From: Pseudomonas anguilliseptica
GTDB taxonomy: Bacteria; Pseudomonadota; Gammaproteobacteria; Pseudomonadales; Pseudomonadaceae
DNA: 64,000 nt
Assembly (NCBI RefSeq): GCF_900105355.1
Contig: NZ_FNSC01000001.1
Span: 1,612,001 to 1,676,000 of the forward strand
Direction of reading: 5' to 3'
The number at the start of each line of letters is the position of its first letter. Within the stretch, counting starts at the first letter, position 1. Positions 1 to 9,037 of the stretch are shown piece after piece. The notes beneath the pieces are model-generated. The model was not told the origin of the DNA. It worked only from the letters and a program-made list of their open reading frames with translations, and ran no database searches. Position numbers and translations under genes: made by a program.

Positions 1-1812
1 CCGCTGCCGCCGGGCTTCAACTACATGCACGCCTACTTGCCGGTGCTGAGCATGTTGCTGTTTGGCGGCATTCTCGACAAACAGCTAGAGCAGATCCGCC
101 GCGCCCTGCTGCACAGCAAGGCCCAGGCGCTGGGCAACCTGGAGCAATACCAAGCGCTGTTCAGCAGCAGCGGTGAGGGGATTTTCCGCTGTACCCGCAG
201 CGGCGCCCTGATCGAGGCCAACCCCAGTTTTGCCGCCTTGCTCGGGCTTAATCCCGGCAGCACTGCGCTGTTCATGCAGCAGCTGCTGGGCGCCGAGCCA
301 TGGGCCGAGCATGTAGCGCAGTTGCACAACGAGCAGCCGGCGATCAGCCAGGAGTGCCAGATCCATGGGCTCGACGGGCAGAGCCATTGGGTCTATCTGT
401 CGCTGCATCTGCGCCCTACCCAGGACTGCATCGAAGGCATCGTGGTCGACCTCAGCGAACGCCGTGCCCTAGAAGAACGTTTGCAGTACCTAGCCGCACA
501 TGACTCGCTGACGGGGCTGCTCAATCGCCGCGAACTCGAGCGTCTGCTGCGTGAAAGCCTCAAGGGCGAAGGTGTGCGGCGTTTCAGTCACCTGCTGAGC
601 CTGGACCTGGATCAGTTCAAGCAGGTCAACGACCTCTGTGGTCACTCGGCGGGCGACCAGCTGTTGCGTCAGCTGTCCAGCCACCTGCGCCACCACCTGC
701 CCCGGCATGCCGAGCTGGCACGTATTGGCGGTGATGAGTTCGCCGTGCTGCTGCGTGAGATCAACACCGACATGGCGATGGAGCACGCGGAAAGCCTGCG
801 CCATTGCGTCGAGCAATTCGTTTTCAGCTGGCAGGGCCGGCCGTTTTGTGTGCAGGCCAGCATCGGTCTGCTGGAGCTGGGCAGCGGCGTCAGCGACTGG
901 GAAACCGCGCTGAACTGGGCCGATAGCGCCAGCCAGCTGGCCAAGCTCCTGGGCCGTAACCGCGTGCAGCAGTTCAACCCCGCCGATGGCGTGCTGCTGG
1001 AACATCAACGCCAGCTGCAATGGATCACTCGTTTGCGCGAGGCCATCGAGCTGGGCCACTTCGAGTTGTTCTATCAGCCGGTGGTGGCGCTGCAGGGCAA
1101 CAGCGAAGGCCTGCGTTATGAAGTGCTGCTGCGCTACCACGATCCGCTCAGCGGCGAGTGGGTCAGCCCCGGGCAATTTCTCGGCGCGGCGGAGCGCTAT
1201 GGCTTTCTCGGTGCCATCGACCGCTGGGTAGTGATGCGCCTGCTGCAATGGCTAGCGGATAACCCGCGGCATGTGCAGCAACTGCAACAGGTGAATTTCA
1301 ACCTGACCGCCAGCTCGTTGCTCAACGCGCACTTCCACGAGATGCTCCATAGCGAGCTGCTGCGACACAACCTGCCGGCGCACAAGCTGTGCATCGAGGT
1401 GACCGAGATGGTCGCCCTGGGCGAGTTGGGGGTGTCATCGCAGTGGATCAAGCAGCTGCGCAGCCTGGGCCTGAAAGTGGCGCTGGACGACTTCGGCAGC
1501 GGCTTCGCCTCCTACGCCTACCTGCGCCACCTGCCGCTGGATATCGTGAAGATCGACGGCAGCTTTATCAGCGGGCTGGAGAACGACCCGATCAACCAGG
1601 CCATGGTTGGCTCGATGCAGCAGATTGCCAACCAGCTGGGCCTGAGCACCGTGGCCGAGTTTGTCGAATCCCAGGCCACCCTCGACTGTGTGCGCGGGCT
1701 GGGGCTCGACTATGCGCAGGGCTACTTCCTCGGCCACCCGCAGCCGCTGACTCAGCTGGCCGATAGCGCCCAGGATGAAGTGCAGATGCAGCTGGTTCTT
1801 GACCGCCCTTGA
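1..1812 (+). CDS. PAS-GGDEF-EAL cyclic-di-GMP signalling protein (5' end outside window)
   Basis: The reading frame is open to base 1, so the N-terminus (probably a membrane or sensor region) is missing; an in-frame ATG at 25 is probably internal. A PAS-like segment follows a short hydrophobic/coiled stretch (FSSSGEGIFRCTRSGALIEA). Next comes a GGDEF domain with an intact RIGGDEF signature and no obvious RxxD inhibitory site just upstream, then an EAL domain. The EAL signature reads EVLLR, but the metal-binding and catalytic surroundings are kept: the EVTE glutamates, DDFGSG, the lysine in DIVKIDGSF, AEFVE and AQGYFLG. It should make and/or degrade c-di-GMP at the inner membrane; which activity dominates cannot be read from sequence. 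It ends in TGA 105 bp before the convergent methyltransferase gene. Confidence 0.85.
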   Translation, partial: PLPPGFNYMHAYLPVLSMLLFGGILDKQLEQIRRALLHSKAQALGNLEQYQALFSSSGEGIFRCTRSGALIEANPSFAALLGLNPGSTALFMQQLLGAEPWAEHVAQLHNEQPAISQECQIHGLDGQSHWVYLSLHLRPTQDCIEGIVVDLSERRALEERLQYLAAHDSLTGLLNRRELERLLRESLKGEGVRRFSHLLSLDLDQFKQVNDLCGHSAGDQLLRQLSSHLRHHLPRHAELARIGGDEFAVLLREINTDMAMEHAESLRHCVEQFVFSWQGRPFCVQASIGLLELGSGVSDWETALNWADSASQLAKLLGRNRVQQFNPADGVLLEHQRQLQWITRLREAIELGHFELFYQPVVALQGNSEGLRYEVLLRYHDPLSGEWVSPGQFLGAAERYGFLGAIDRWVVMRLLQWLADNPRHVQQLQQVNFNLTASSLLNAHFHEMLHSELLRHNLPAHKLCIEVTEMVALGELGVSSQWIKQLRSLGLKVALDDFGSGFASYAYLRHLPLDIVKIDGSFISGLENDPINQAMVGSMQQIANQLGLSTVAEFVESQATLDCVRGLGLDYAQGYFLGHPQPLTQLADSAQDEVQMQLVLDRP

Positions 1813-1916
1813 TAGTGCATCACTGGATGCGTTCGGCATGACTGCCGGCTGAGTAGTAGGTGCCGCAGTTAGTGGTTTTCTGCTGGCAATGGTTAGGGCG
1901 GGCTAGGCAGCGTTGT

Positions 1917-2648
1917 TCAGGCCGCTAACGTCGGGGCATCGGGCTTGCGCGCCACGATAAACACCCGCCAATCTCTGCTCTTGCTGCCATGGCGCTCGAC
2001 GGCCAGGATTTGCAGACCTTGCGCGGTCATGGCCGCCTGCAACTGGTGGGCGTCGAAACACAGTACAGGCGGCGCTTTGCCGAAGGCGCGCATCAGCGGC
2101 AGCGCCAGCTTGGGAATCAGTGGGTTCATCTCATTCAGGCACGGTGTCTTCGAAATCAGCAAGCCGCCTGGTTTCAAGGCATTGATGGCTGAATTCAGCG
2201 TCTGCGGCAGGTCCGTCACGAGATGCAGCAGGTTGAACGCCAGTACGGCATCGTAGGCACCCTGTTCGGCCACCGGCGCGTCGGCGTCGGCCAGTCTGAA
2301 GTGCAGCTGTGGCATGGGTTGGCGGGCGAGCCTCTCGCCGGCGATGGCGATCATCTGTTCGGCCACGTCGGTGGCTACCAGCCGCCGCGTAGCAGGCGCC
2401 AGAAGCAGGGCGGTAGTGCCCGTGCCACAACCGATTTCCAGCACCTCATGTTGCGTAGACAGCAAGGCTTGTACGCGCTGCAAGGTCCGCTGGTAACCGG
2501 CCGGATCTGCAATCGGATCGTTCGCGTATTTACGTGCAATTCGGTTCCAGAAGCGAGCCTTGTCGGCCATGGCAGCCGGTATTGCAGGTGCAGAGCCATG
2601 GTCGCTGGTAGAGGTGATGGGTGAGTGCATGGTGCGCGTCCTGTGCAT
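1917..2648 (-). CDS. class I SAM-dependent methyltransferase
   Basis: The 243-residue protein has the glycine-rich SAM-binding motif VLEIGCGTGTTAL after an N-terminal helical region (FWNRIARKYA), then the acidic end of strand 2 (VATDVAEQMIAIA), a motif II-like DAVLAFNLLHLV and a proline-rich late strand (ALKPGGLLISKTPCL). This is the Methyltransf_11/25 type that acts on small molecules or lipids; the substrate cannot be predicted. The first 26 residues are low-complexity, and the methionine of MADKARFWNRI (near 2571) is an equally plausible start. It is divergent from the LysR gene at 2731 with 82 bp between them, so the regulator may control it. Confidence 0.75.
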   Translation of the reverse strand: MHRTRTMHSPITSTSDHGSAPAIPAAMADKARFWNRIARKYANDPIADPAGYQRTLQRVQALLSTQHEVLEIGCGTGTTALLLAPATRRLVATDVAEQMIAIAGERLARQPMPQLHFRLADADAPVAEQGAYDAVLAFNLLHLVTDLPQTLNSAINALKPGGLLISKTPCLNEMNPLIPKLALPLMRAFGKAPPVLCFDAHQLQAAMTAQGLQILAVERHGSKSRDWRVFIVARKPDAPTLAA

Positions 2649-2730
2649 GGATGTAAGGCGATAGCCAACATAGAGCGGATGCTATCCTTGCGAGTCACCA
2701 TGGGGTATTGCGATAAATTGCAGACAATAT

Positions 2731-3615
2731 ATGCATTCGCGTATGGATAAGGTCGATTGGAATCAGTTGCGTGCCTTTCTCGAGACGGCGGAAACCGGCT
2801 CGCTGTCGGCGGCCGCGCGTAAGCTCGGGCAGTCGCAACCGACCCTCAGTCGCCAGGTTGCAGCCCTGGAACTGGCACTAGGGGTGACGCTGTTTGAGCG
2901 GGTCGGCAAAACCATGGCGCTGACCACCACCGGGCAGGAGCTGTTGGGCCATGCCCGCGTAATGGGCACGGCGGCGCATGAGCTGGGCCTGGCTGCGACC
3001 GGGCGTTCAGAAGAGGTGGCGGGCGTGGTGTCCGTTGCCACCAGCGACGCCGTGGCGGCGTACCTGATGCCGAAGATACTCCTGCAGATCCGCGAGGCGG
3101 CACCCGGCATCCAGGTCGAGGTGGTCGCTTCGGACGGTGTCAGCGACCTGCTGCGCCGCGAGGCCGACATCGCCATCCGCCATGTGCGTCCCGAACAACC
3201 GGAGCTGATTGGCCGTTTGGTGCGGCAGAGTTCCGCCGGTTTTTATGCATCCGAAAGCTGGGTACGCGTGAATGGCCTACCGCGTACTGCGGAAGAGGCT
3301 TTGCAGCACGACTTTATCGGCCTGGATCGCACGGGCCATTACCTGCAGCACCTGCACGGCCAAGGCCTGCTGCTGAGTAACACGAATTTTCGCAGCTACG
3401 CAGATAACTCCGTCACCTACTGGGAAATGGTCCGCCAGGGCCTGGGCATCGGCGCAATCATGGAGGAGATCGCGCGGGAAACCCCGGGCATGGTTCGCGT
3501 GCTGGAGGATGTCGCCCCCTTTCAACTGCCAATCTGGCTGGTTACCCACCGTGAGCTGCGCACGGCGCGGCGTATCCGTATCGTCTTCGATCTGCTGGCC
3601 GAGGTCCTGGCCTGA
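2731..3615 (+). CDS. LysR-family transcriptional regulator
   Basis: This 294-residue protein opens with a typical LysR winged helix-turn-helix (WNQLRAFLETAETGSLSAAARKLGQSQPTLSRQVAALE), followed by a periplasmic-binding-protein-like effector domain. An in-frame ATG at 2743 (MDKVDWNQL) could also be the start. It diverges from the methyltransferase gene at 1917-2648, the usual geometry for a LysR regulator and its target. The effector is unknown. The convergent gene on its right is the broken receiver-HDOD gene. Confidence 0.8.
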   Translation: MHSRMDKVDWNQLRAFLETAETGSLSAAARKLGQSQPTLSRQVAALELALGVTLFERVGKTMALTTTGQELLGHARVMGTAAHELGLAATGRSEEVAGVVSVATSDAVAAYLMPKILLQIREAAPGIQVEVVASDGVSDLLRREADIAIRHVRPEQPELIGRLVRQSSAGFYASESWVRVNGLPRTAEEALQHDFIGLDRTGHYLQHLHGQGLLLSNTNFRSYADNSVTYWEMVRQGLGIGAIMEEIARETPGMVRVLEDVAPFQLPIWLVTHRELRTARRIRIVFDLLAEVLA

Positions 3616-3637
3616 TCAGTGTTCGTTGTGGCAGCTG

Positions 3638-4818
3638 TCAGGCAGCCAGCGGGATGCGTTCCAACAGGCTGAGGTCCAGGCGCAGCATGCGCACACAGCG
3701 CTCATCGCGTAGCTCTTTGGGCGACTGGTTGCTGCGCAGGCGCAGCACCTGGCAGACCAGGTTGAGCACCAGCGCCTCGCGGCTAAATACGCCACTGCCG
3801 AGGTTGTAGAACGCCGCGATCAGCTCGCGCAGGCCAAACGGCAGGCGCCAGCGGATGCGCAACGCCGAGCCGAAGCTGGCCGCGCGTTGCTGGAAGCTGT
3901 TGTGGATGTCCTCATCGCGCAGGGTGCCGCCGGCGTCCTGCCAGTCCTGCAGGCTGCGCAGCAAGGCCAGCTCGCCGATGTTGTGCAGCAGTGCGGCGGT
4001 AAAGCACAACTCGGCATCCAGATTCAGTTCGCCTGCCAACCAGCGCGCCAGTTCGGCGCTGCTGGCCAGCTCGGCCAGACGCGGGTCACTGAGCAGCGCA
4101 TTGCGTTGCACAGCCATGCCCAATACCAGATTCAGCGTGCGCGCCAGGCCCAGACGCGGCAGCGCCTGGCTGAGGGTCTGGCACGGTGCGCCCTGGTGCT
4201 GCGCGGCACTGTTGGCGGCGGCGATCAGTCGTGCGGTGATCTGCGGGTCACGGGCAAACACCTCTTCCAGCTCGCGCAGGTCGCTGTCGTCACCGTTCAG
4301 GCACTAGCTCACCGAATCGCGTACCGAGGCCAGCAACGGCGCGCCCTGACCTTCTTCGCGCACCGCATTCAGGTAATCATCCAGGCTGTCGACCAGCAAG
4401 GGGCTGCAACCGCTGTCTCGCTGGCGGCGGCGCTGCCGAGAATGCCGAGCAGGCGCTGGCGCAGTTGCTCGGCATTGAACGGCTTGGCCAGGTAGGCGGC
4501 CGGTGCCAGCGGGCGCGCGGCGCGCACGCTACTGGCATCCAGGCGACTGCTGATCAGGATAAACGGCAGCGCCCGCGTGCGCGGGTGGCGGCGCAACTGG
4601 CGCAGCAATTCCAGACCATCCAGGCCCGGCAGGTCGCCATCGGCAATCACCAGCGCCGGCAGGCGGCGCTTGCACTTGGCCAGTGCGGCGTCGCCATCGC
4701 TGACCCGGATAATCCGCGCATCGGCGCGCACATCGAGTACCAGTTGCACGAGCAGATCGGCAGTCCAGGGGTCTGCTTCGGCGATCAGAATCTCCGGAGC
4801 TTTGGCCAGGGCAGTCAT
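3638..4818 (-). pseudogene. receiver-HDOD response regulator, broken by a frameshift and an in-frame TAG
   Basis: Reading from 4818, a 130-residue CheY-like receiver (ILIAEADPW, VIADGDLPG with the phosphoacceptor aspartate, LISSR, YLAKPF with the switch lysine) runs to about 4400. There the frame is lost at a run of four Cs (coding strand). One extra C would give a continuous AAPLLVDSLDDYLNAVREE. That restored frame meets a TAG at 4304-4306 and then continues as an HDOD domain (RELEEVFARDPQITARLIAAANSA, ALLHNIGELALL) to 3638. Receiver-HDOD proteins are normally single signalling proteins. Two independent lesions argue for a decayed gene rather than one read error. The HDOD part alone could be translated from the ATG at 4261. 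Confidence 0.8.
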
Positions 4819-5110
4819 GAAAACCTCAGGGAAAAGCGTGGTGGCAAAATAATGGCGTCAGCGATGTGACGGCGCGCAGTGTACGGGCTGGCCACTTTAA
4901 AACCAGCGTCGGCCGATGAAGTGCTGAACAACTCGTCAACTTTCTTATGCGACCTGAACAGGCCGTGCTAGAGCGGTCTGGTTGTCCTACAAGGCGCAGC
5001 AGAGAAGGCAGCTAAGGCCGTCCCAGGGTGTGTGGTGCAGGCTATGGATTATTGCCTTCCGATAACGCTTGGCTATCAGCTCTATGGTCTACTCAATCGC
5101 CGAAAGCAAA
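4819..5110. other. intergenic region upstream of receiver-HDOD pseudogene and downstream of gabT
   Basis: About 290 bp without a supported gene. It should hold the promoter of the minus-strand receiver-HDOD gene; I see a possible ribosome binding site just upstream of its ATG (CTGAGGTTTTC on the minus strand) and no repeat or RNA structure I can name. Confidence 0.4.
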
Positions 5111-5130
5111 AGACCCGCCGAAGCGGGTCT
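5111..5130 (-). terminator. rho-independent terminator of gabT
   Basis: Perfect 8-bp stem AGACCCGC / GCGGGTCT with a 4-base loop. On the minus strand it is followed by TTTTGC, and it lies 28 bp beyond the gabT stop. The plus-strand reading is also followed by TTATT, so it may work in both directions. Confidence 0.85.
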
Positions 5131-5158
5131 TTATTACTGCCGGGTTAACGCGGTGTGC

Positions 5159-6439
5159 TTAGGCCAGTTCGTCGAAGCACTCGGCGATAATCGCCAGGCC
5201 CTTGTCGAGCAGGGCGTCTTCGGCGGTCAGCGGTACCAGTACGCGCAACACGTTGCCGTAGGTGCCGCACGACAGCAGGATCAGGCCCTTTTCACGTGCC
5301 TTGGCCACCACGGCGGCGGTCAGGGCGGCGTTTGGCTTGTGCAGGTCGCCACCTTCGAACAGCTCGACGGCGATCATCGCACCGAGGGCGCGCACATCAC
5401 CGATGGCCTTGTGCTTGGCCTGGATGGCCTTGAGGCCAGTGACCAGACGCTCGCCAACGGCCTTGCAGCGGTCCAGCAGCTGCTCTTCTTCGAACACTTG
5501 CATCACCGCCAGTGCTGCAGCGCAGGCAATCGGGCTGCCCGCGTAGGTGCCGCCCAGGCCGCCTGGGGCGATGGCGTCCATGTACTCGGCCTTGCCGCAC
5601 ACACCGGCCACCGGGAAACCGCCGGCGATGGATTTGGCGAAGGTGGTCAGGTCGGCGGCGACGCCCATCTGTTCCATGGCGAAGAAGGTGCCGGTACGGC
5701 CTGCGCCGGTCTGCACTTCGTCGGCGATCAGCAGGATGCCGTGCTGATCACACAGCGCGCGCAGGCGCAGCATGAAGTCTTTCGGCGCGACGTAGAAACC
5801 GCCCTCACCCTGCACTGGCTCGATGATGATGGCGGCGATATCGCGCGGCTCGGCATCGTTCTTGAAGATGCGTTCGATGCTGGCGATCGCGTCATCCGTG
5901 CTGACGCCGTGCAGTTCACACGGGTACTGGGCGCGGAAAATGCCGCCGGGCATCAGGCCCATGCCGGCCGAGTAGGGTACGACCTTGCCGGTCAAACCCA
6001 GGGTCATCATGGTGCGACCGTGGTAGCCGCCGGTGAAGGCGATCACCCCGGCACGGCCAGTGGCGGCGCGCGCGATCTTGATCGAGTTTTCCACCGCTTC
6101 GGAGCCTGTGGTGACCAGCAGGGTCTTCTTGGCGAAGTCGCCCGGCACCTTGGCGTTGACCTTTTCGCACAGCTCGACGTACGGCTCGTAAGCCAGTACC
6201 TGGAAGCAGGTGTGGGTCAGCTTGGTCAGCTGTTCCTGCACCGCGGCCACCACTTTGGGGTGCAGGTGGCCGGTGTTGAGCACCGCGATACCGCCGGCGA
6301 AGTCGATAAATTCGCGGCCTTCGACGTCGGTCACGGTGGCGTTCTGCGCCTTGTCAGCGAAGATCGGGTGGATCTGGCCCACGCCGCGCGGAACGGCAGC
6401 GGTGCGGCGTTGCATCAGGGATTCGTTGGTCTTGCTCAT
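5159..6439 (-). CDS. gabT: 4-aminobutyrate aminotransferase
   Basis: A 426-residue class III PLP aminotransferase. It transfers the amino group of 4-aminobutyrate to 2-oxoglutarate, giving succinate semialdehyde and glutamate. Visible are the family start MSKTNESLMQRRTAAVPRG, the phosphate-binding stretch TGSEAVENSIKIAR, the cofactor aspartate in LLIADEVQTGAGRTGTFF and the Schiff-base lysine in FAKSIAGGFPVAG. Length is typical of GabT. It lies 177 bp downstream of gabD on the same strand, with its own AGGAC ribosome binding site and a clear terminator after the stop, so the pair works as a catabolic operon from GABA to succinate. Some GabT proteins also take 5-aminovalerate. Confidence 0.93.
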   Translation of the reverse strand: MSKTNESLMQRRTAAVPRGVGQIHPIFADKAQNATVTDVEGREFIDFAGGIAVLNTGHLHPKVVAAVQEQLTKLTHTCFQVLAYEPYVELCEKVNAKVPGDFAKKTLLVTTGSEAVENSIKIARAATGRAGVIAFTGGYHGRTMMTLGLTGKVVPYSAGMGLMPGGIFRAQYPCELHGVSTDDAIASIERIFKNDAEPRDIAAIIIEPVQGEGGFYVAPKDFMLRLRALCDQHGILLIADEVQTGAGRTGTFFAMEQMGVAADLTTFAKSIAGGFPVAGVCGKAEYMDAIAPGGLGGTYAGSPIACAAALAVMQVFEEEQLLDRCKAVGERLVTGLKAIQAKHKAIGDVRALGAMIAVELFEGGDLHKPNAALTAAVVAKAREKGLILLSCGTYGNVLRVLVPLTAEDALLDKGLAIIAECFDELA

Positions 6440-6616
6440 GATGTCCTCATTCGCCGGTTAATCTCGGCGTGGTTCAAGGATGTGTCACCGATGCGGCTTG
6501 GCAGTATTCGATGATCGACTGCCGCAGCCCGCCCGGTCACAGCTATGTCCATATAAAAGCAGAAGACGCAGCGCTCTCGTGCGCCTCCTGCGAGTTGTTG
6601 CTACTTCGCCAGGCGC

Positions 6617-8065
6617 TTAGATGCCCAGGCAGAGGTATTTGATTTCCAGGTAATCCTCAATGCCGTACTTCGAGCCTTCGCGGCCGAGGCCCGAGGCTTT
6701 CACGCCACCGAACGGCGCGACTTCATTGGAGATCAACCCAGTGTTGACGCCGACCATACCGTATTCCAGGGCTTCCGCCACACGGAACACTCGACCCAGG
6801 TCACGGGCATAGAAATACGAGGCCAAGCCGAATTCGGTGTCGTTGGACATGGTGATCACTTCGGCCTCGTCCTTGAAACGGAACAGCGGCGCCAGCGGGC
6901 CAAAGGTTTCTTCCTTGGCCACGGCGGCGCTCGATGGCACGTCGACCAGAATGGTCGGCTCGAAGAAGCTGCCACCCAGGGCATGCGGCTTGCCACCAGC
7001 GAGCAGGCGCGCGCCTTTGCTCAGGGCGTCGGCGATGTGTTCCTGCACTTTGGCCACGGCCTTGTTGTCGATCAGCGGGCCAGTGGTGGTGCCTTCATCC
7101 AGACCGTTGCCGATCTGCAGCTTGGCTACGGCGGCGGCCAGTTTTTCGGCGAAGGCGTCGTACACACCGTCCTGAATGTACAGGCGGTTGGCGCACACGC
7201 AGGTCTGGCCGTTGTTGCGGTATTTGGAGATCAGCGCGCCTTCGACGGCCTTATCCAGGTCGGCATCGTCGAACACGATAAACGGCGCGTTGCCGCCCAG
7301 TTCCAGAGACACCTTCTTGATGTCCTTGGCGCATTCGGCCATCAGCTGGCGACCGATCTCGGTGGAGCCGGTGAAGCTCAGCTTGCGCACGATCGGGTTG
7401 CTGGTCAGCTCGCCGCCGACTTCGCCGGCGCTGCCGGTGACCACGCTCAACACACCTTTTGGAATGCCGGCACGGTGCGCCAGCTCGACCAGGGCCAGGG
7501 CGGAGAACGGTGTCTGTGAGGCCGGCTTGATCACCATGGTGCAACCAGCGGCCAGGGCCGGGCCGGCTTTACGGGTGATCATCGCCGCGGGGAAGTTCCA
7601 CGGAGTAATGGCGGCAGTCACGCCGATTGGCTGTTTAATAACGATCAGGCGCTTGTCCGGCTGGTGGCCTGGGATTACATCGCCATAAACGCGCTTGGCT
7701 TCTTCGGCGAACCACTCGATAAAGGACGCTGCATAGGCAATCTCACCCTTGGCTTCGGCCAGCGGCTTGCCCTGCTCCAGAGTCATCAGGCGGCCGAGGT
7801 CGTCCTGGTTTTCCATCAACAGTTCGAACCAGCGGCGCAGCTTGCCTGCACGCTCCTTGGCAGTCAGCGCACGCCAGGCCGGCAGCGCACGGTCGGCCGC
7901 CTCGATGGCGCGACGGGCTTCTGCGGCGCCCATTTTTGGCACTGTACCGATGATTTCACCGGTGGCTGGGTTGTTGACCTTGATGGTCTGGCCGTTGTCG
8001 GCGTCCAGCCAGGTACCGTCGATATAAGCCTGCTGACGGAACAGCTGGGTGTCTTTCAGTTGCAT
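6617..8065 (-). CDS. gabD: NADP-dependent succinate-semialdehyde dehydrogenase
   Basis: A 482-residue aldehyde dehydrogenase that oxidises succinate semialdehyde, the product of GabT, to succinate. The catalytic glutamate sits in VSLELGGNAPFIV and the nucleophilic cysteine in NNGQTCVCANR (its first Cys); the cofactor-binding segment reads TPWNFPAAMITRK and FTGSTEIGRQL. Length and C-terminus (GLGREGSKYGIEDYLEIKYLC) are those of GabD. It is the first gene of the gabD-gabT operon, with an AGGAG ribosome binding site before the ATG. Confidence 0.94.
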   Translation of the reverse strand: MQLKDTQLFRQQAYIDGTWLDADNGQTIKVNNPATGEIIGTVPKMGAAEARRAIEAADRALPAWRALTAKERAGKLRRWFELLMENQDDLGRLMTLEQGKPLAEAKGEIAYAASFIEWFAEEAKRVYGDVIPGHQPDKRLIVIKQPIGVTAAITPWNFPAAMITRKAGPALAAGCTMVIKPASQTPFSALALVELAHRAGIPKGVLSVVTGSAGEVGGELTSNPIVRKLSFTGSTEIGRQLMAECAKDIKKVSLELGGNAPFIVFDDADLDKAVEGALISKYRNNGQTCVCANRLYIQDGVYDAFAEKLAAAVAKLQIGNGLDEGTTTGPLIDNKAVAKVQEHIADALSKGARLLAGGKPHALGGSFFEPTILVDVPSSAAVAKEETFGPLAPLFRFKDEAEVITMSNDTEFGLASYFYARDLGRVFRVAEALEYGMVGVNTGLISNEVAPFGGVKASGLGREGSKYGIEDYLEIKYLCLGI

Positions 8066-8402
8066 GGCAGTCTCCTAAATTCCGACACCCTGGCATCGGT
8101 ACGTGTCATCGAATGCGCCGCACTGCAGCGCAGCTGGGCCTAGTCTGTAGGGCTGGTGCTGGCCATGGGCGGGCGTGGGGTGCGCCGCGCACAATTTCAG
8201 CAAGAGCGTTTGAAATCTCAAACGAATCCTAGGGTCAAGAGGGGTAAAGGGCAATAGCCTGTTCGAAAAAATTAACGGAATATTGCCGTTATTCAAGGCG
8301 TTTATACGAATAGGCAGCTGGCGGTCGCTTTGCGTGCAGAATCACGAACAAGGCAGCAGCATGGACGCCCGCCAGCGACATGCGTATGATTGCGCCCGCG
8401 CT
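8066..8402. promoter_or_regulatory. gabD upstream region with an 18-bp palindrome
   Basis: 337 bp between gabD and tRNA-Arg with no supported gene. It should contain the gabDT promoter and the tRNA promoter. A perfect dyad CGTTTGA-AATC-TCAAACG at 8207-8224 lies about 140 bp upstream of gabD and could be a regulator site. I found no convincing -24/-12 element. Confidence 0.4.
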
Positions 8403-8479
8403 GCACCAGTAGCTCAGCTGGATAGAGTACTGCCCTCCGAAGGCAGGGGTCGTGGGTTCGAATCCCGCCTGGTGCGCCA
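8403..8479 (+). tRNA. tRNA-Arg (anticodon CCG)
   Basis: A 77-nt cloverleaf. Acceptor stem GCACCAG / CTGGTGC, discriminator G and encoded CCA; D-arm AGCTCAGCTGGATAGAGT; anticodon stem CTGCC / GGCAG with loop CTCCGAA, giving anticodon CCG for the CGG codon; T-arm GTGGGTTCGAATCCCGC. A strong terminator follows 12 nt later, so it is a single-gene unit. Confidence 0.96.
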
Positions 8480-8491
8480 TATATAAACGAA

Positions 8492-8521
8492 AGCCCCAGG
8501 TGAAAACCTGGGGCTTTTTTG
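8492..8521 (+). terminator. rho-independent terminator of tRNA-Arg
   Basis: 9-bp perfect stem AGCCCCAGG / CCTGGGGCT, loop TGAAAA, then a run of seven Ts. Confidence 0.9.
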
Positions 8522-9037
8522 TTTGCTCTCCACCTTGCGTCCTGCATAAGCCTTAGTCGGTACCGCAGCTTTTGCAGGCTGACTTCAACAAGGCCCACCC
8601 CCTTCGATTCTCACCACGCCGTTCCCCGAGAAGAGGAGGTTTCGGTTCCCCGGTGTCCGGCTCAATAGCTGCTCAGCTTCTTGAGACTTCAGGTGCTCCC
8701 CGAACACCCACCAGCCGGGCTGAATCTGTGAGTACTATCACAGCGATCATTCAGCAAACTGACCGACTTAGCAGCTTTAATTATGCTCGCGCGCTCTCTG
8801 GCGCCGGTTTCCATTTCAAGGTGACGGTGCATAGAAAATTCATCGAGTGCATGGACGCGCGAAACCATATCGAGCCGCTCGCATGTTTCGAGTTTTTCAG
8901 GGGTTGCCGCTCCCGCGTGTTCTAGCCTGCTGCACCTGCCTATCCCATGACGATTACCCATCTGTCGAACTGCCTCTGCGCGGCCTGGGTGACTGTGCGG
9001 CCGCTATTACGATTTTCCAGAATAAGGTTGAGAAATC
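8522..9037. other. 516-bp region 3' of tRNA-Arg, no supported gene
   Basis: Open frames exist on both strands (8572-8925 plus, 8689-8961 minus), but neither has a recognisable domain, a good ribosome binding site or Pseudomonas-like codon use. Composition is lower in GC than the neighbours. The position just 3' of a tRNA gene, a common integration site, makes a decayed mobile-element remnant possible. I found no integrase motif and no second copy of the tRNA 3' end in the window. Confidence 0.4.

Noticed and set aside
5069..6514. Long plus-strand open frame (481 codons) antisense to gabT
   Set aside because: It mirrors gabT codon positions; the minus strand encodes a complete, well-conserved aminotransferase, so the plus frame is a GC-skew shadow.
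8572..8961. Open frames on both strands after tRNA-Arg
   Set aside because: No recognisable domains, poor ribosome binding sites and atypical composition; kept only as an uncertain region.
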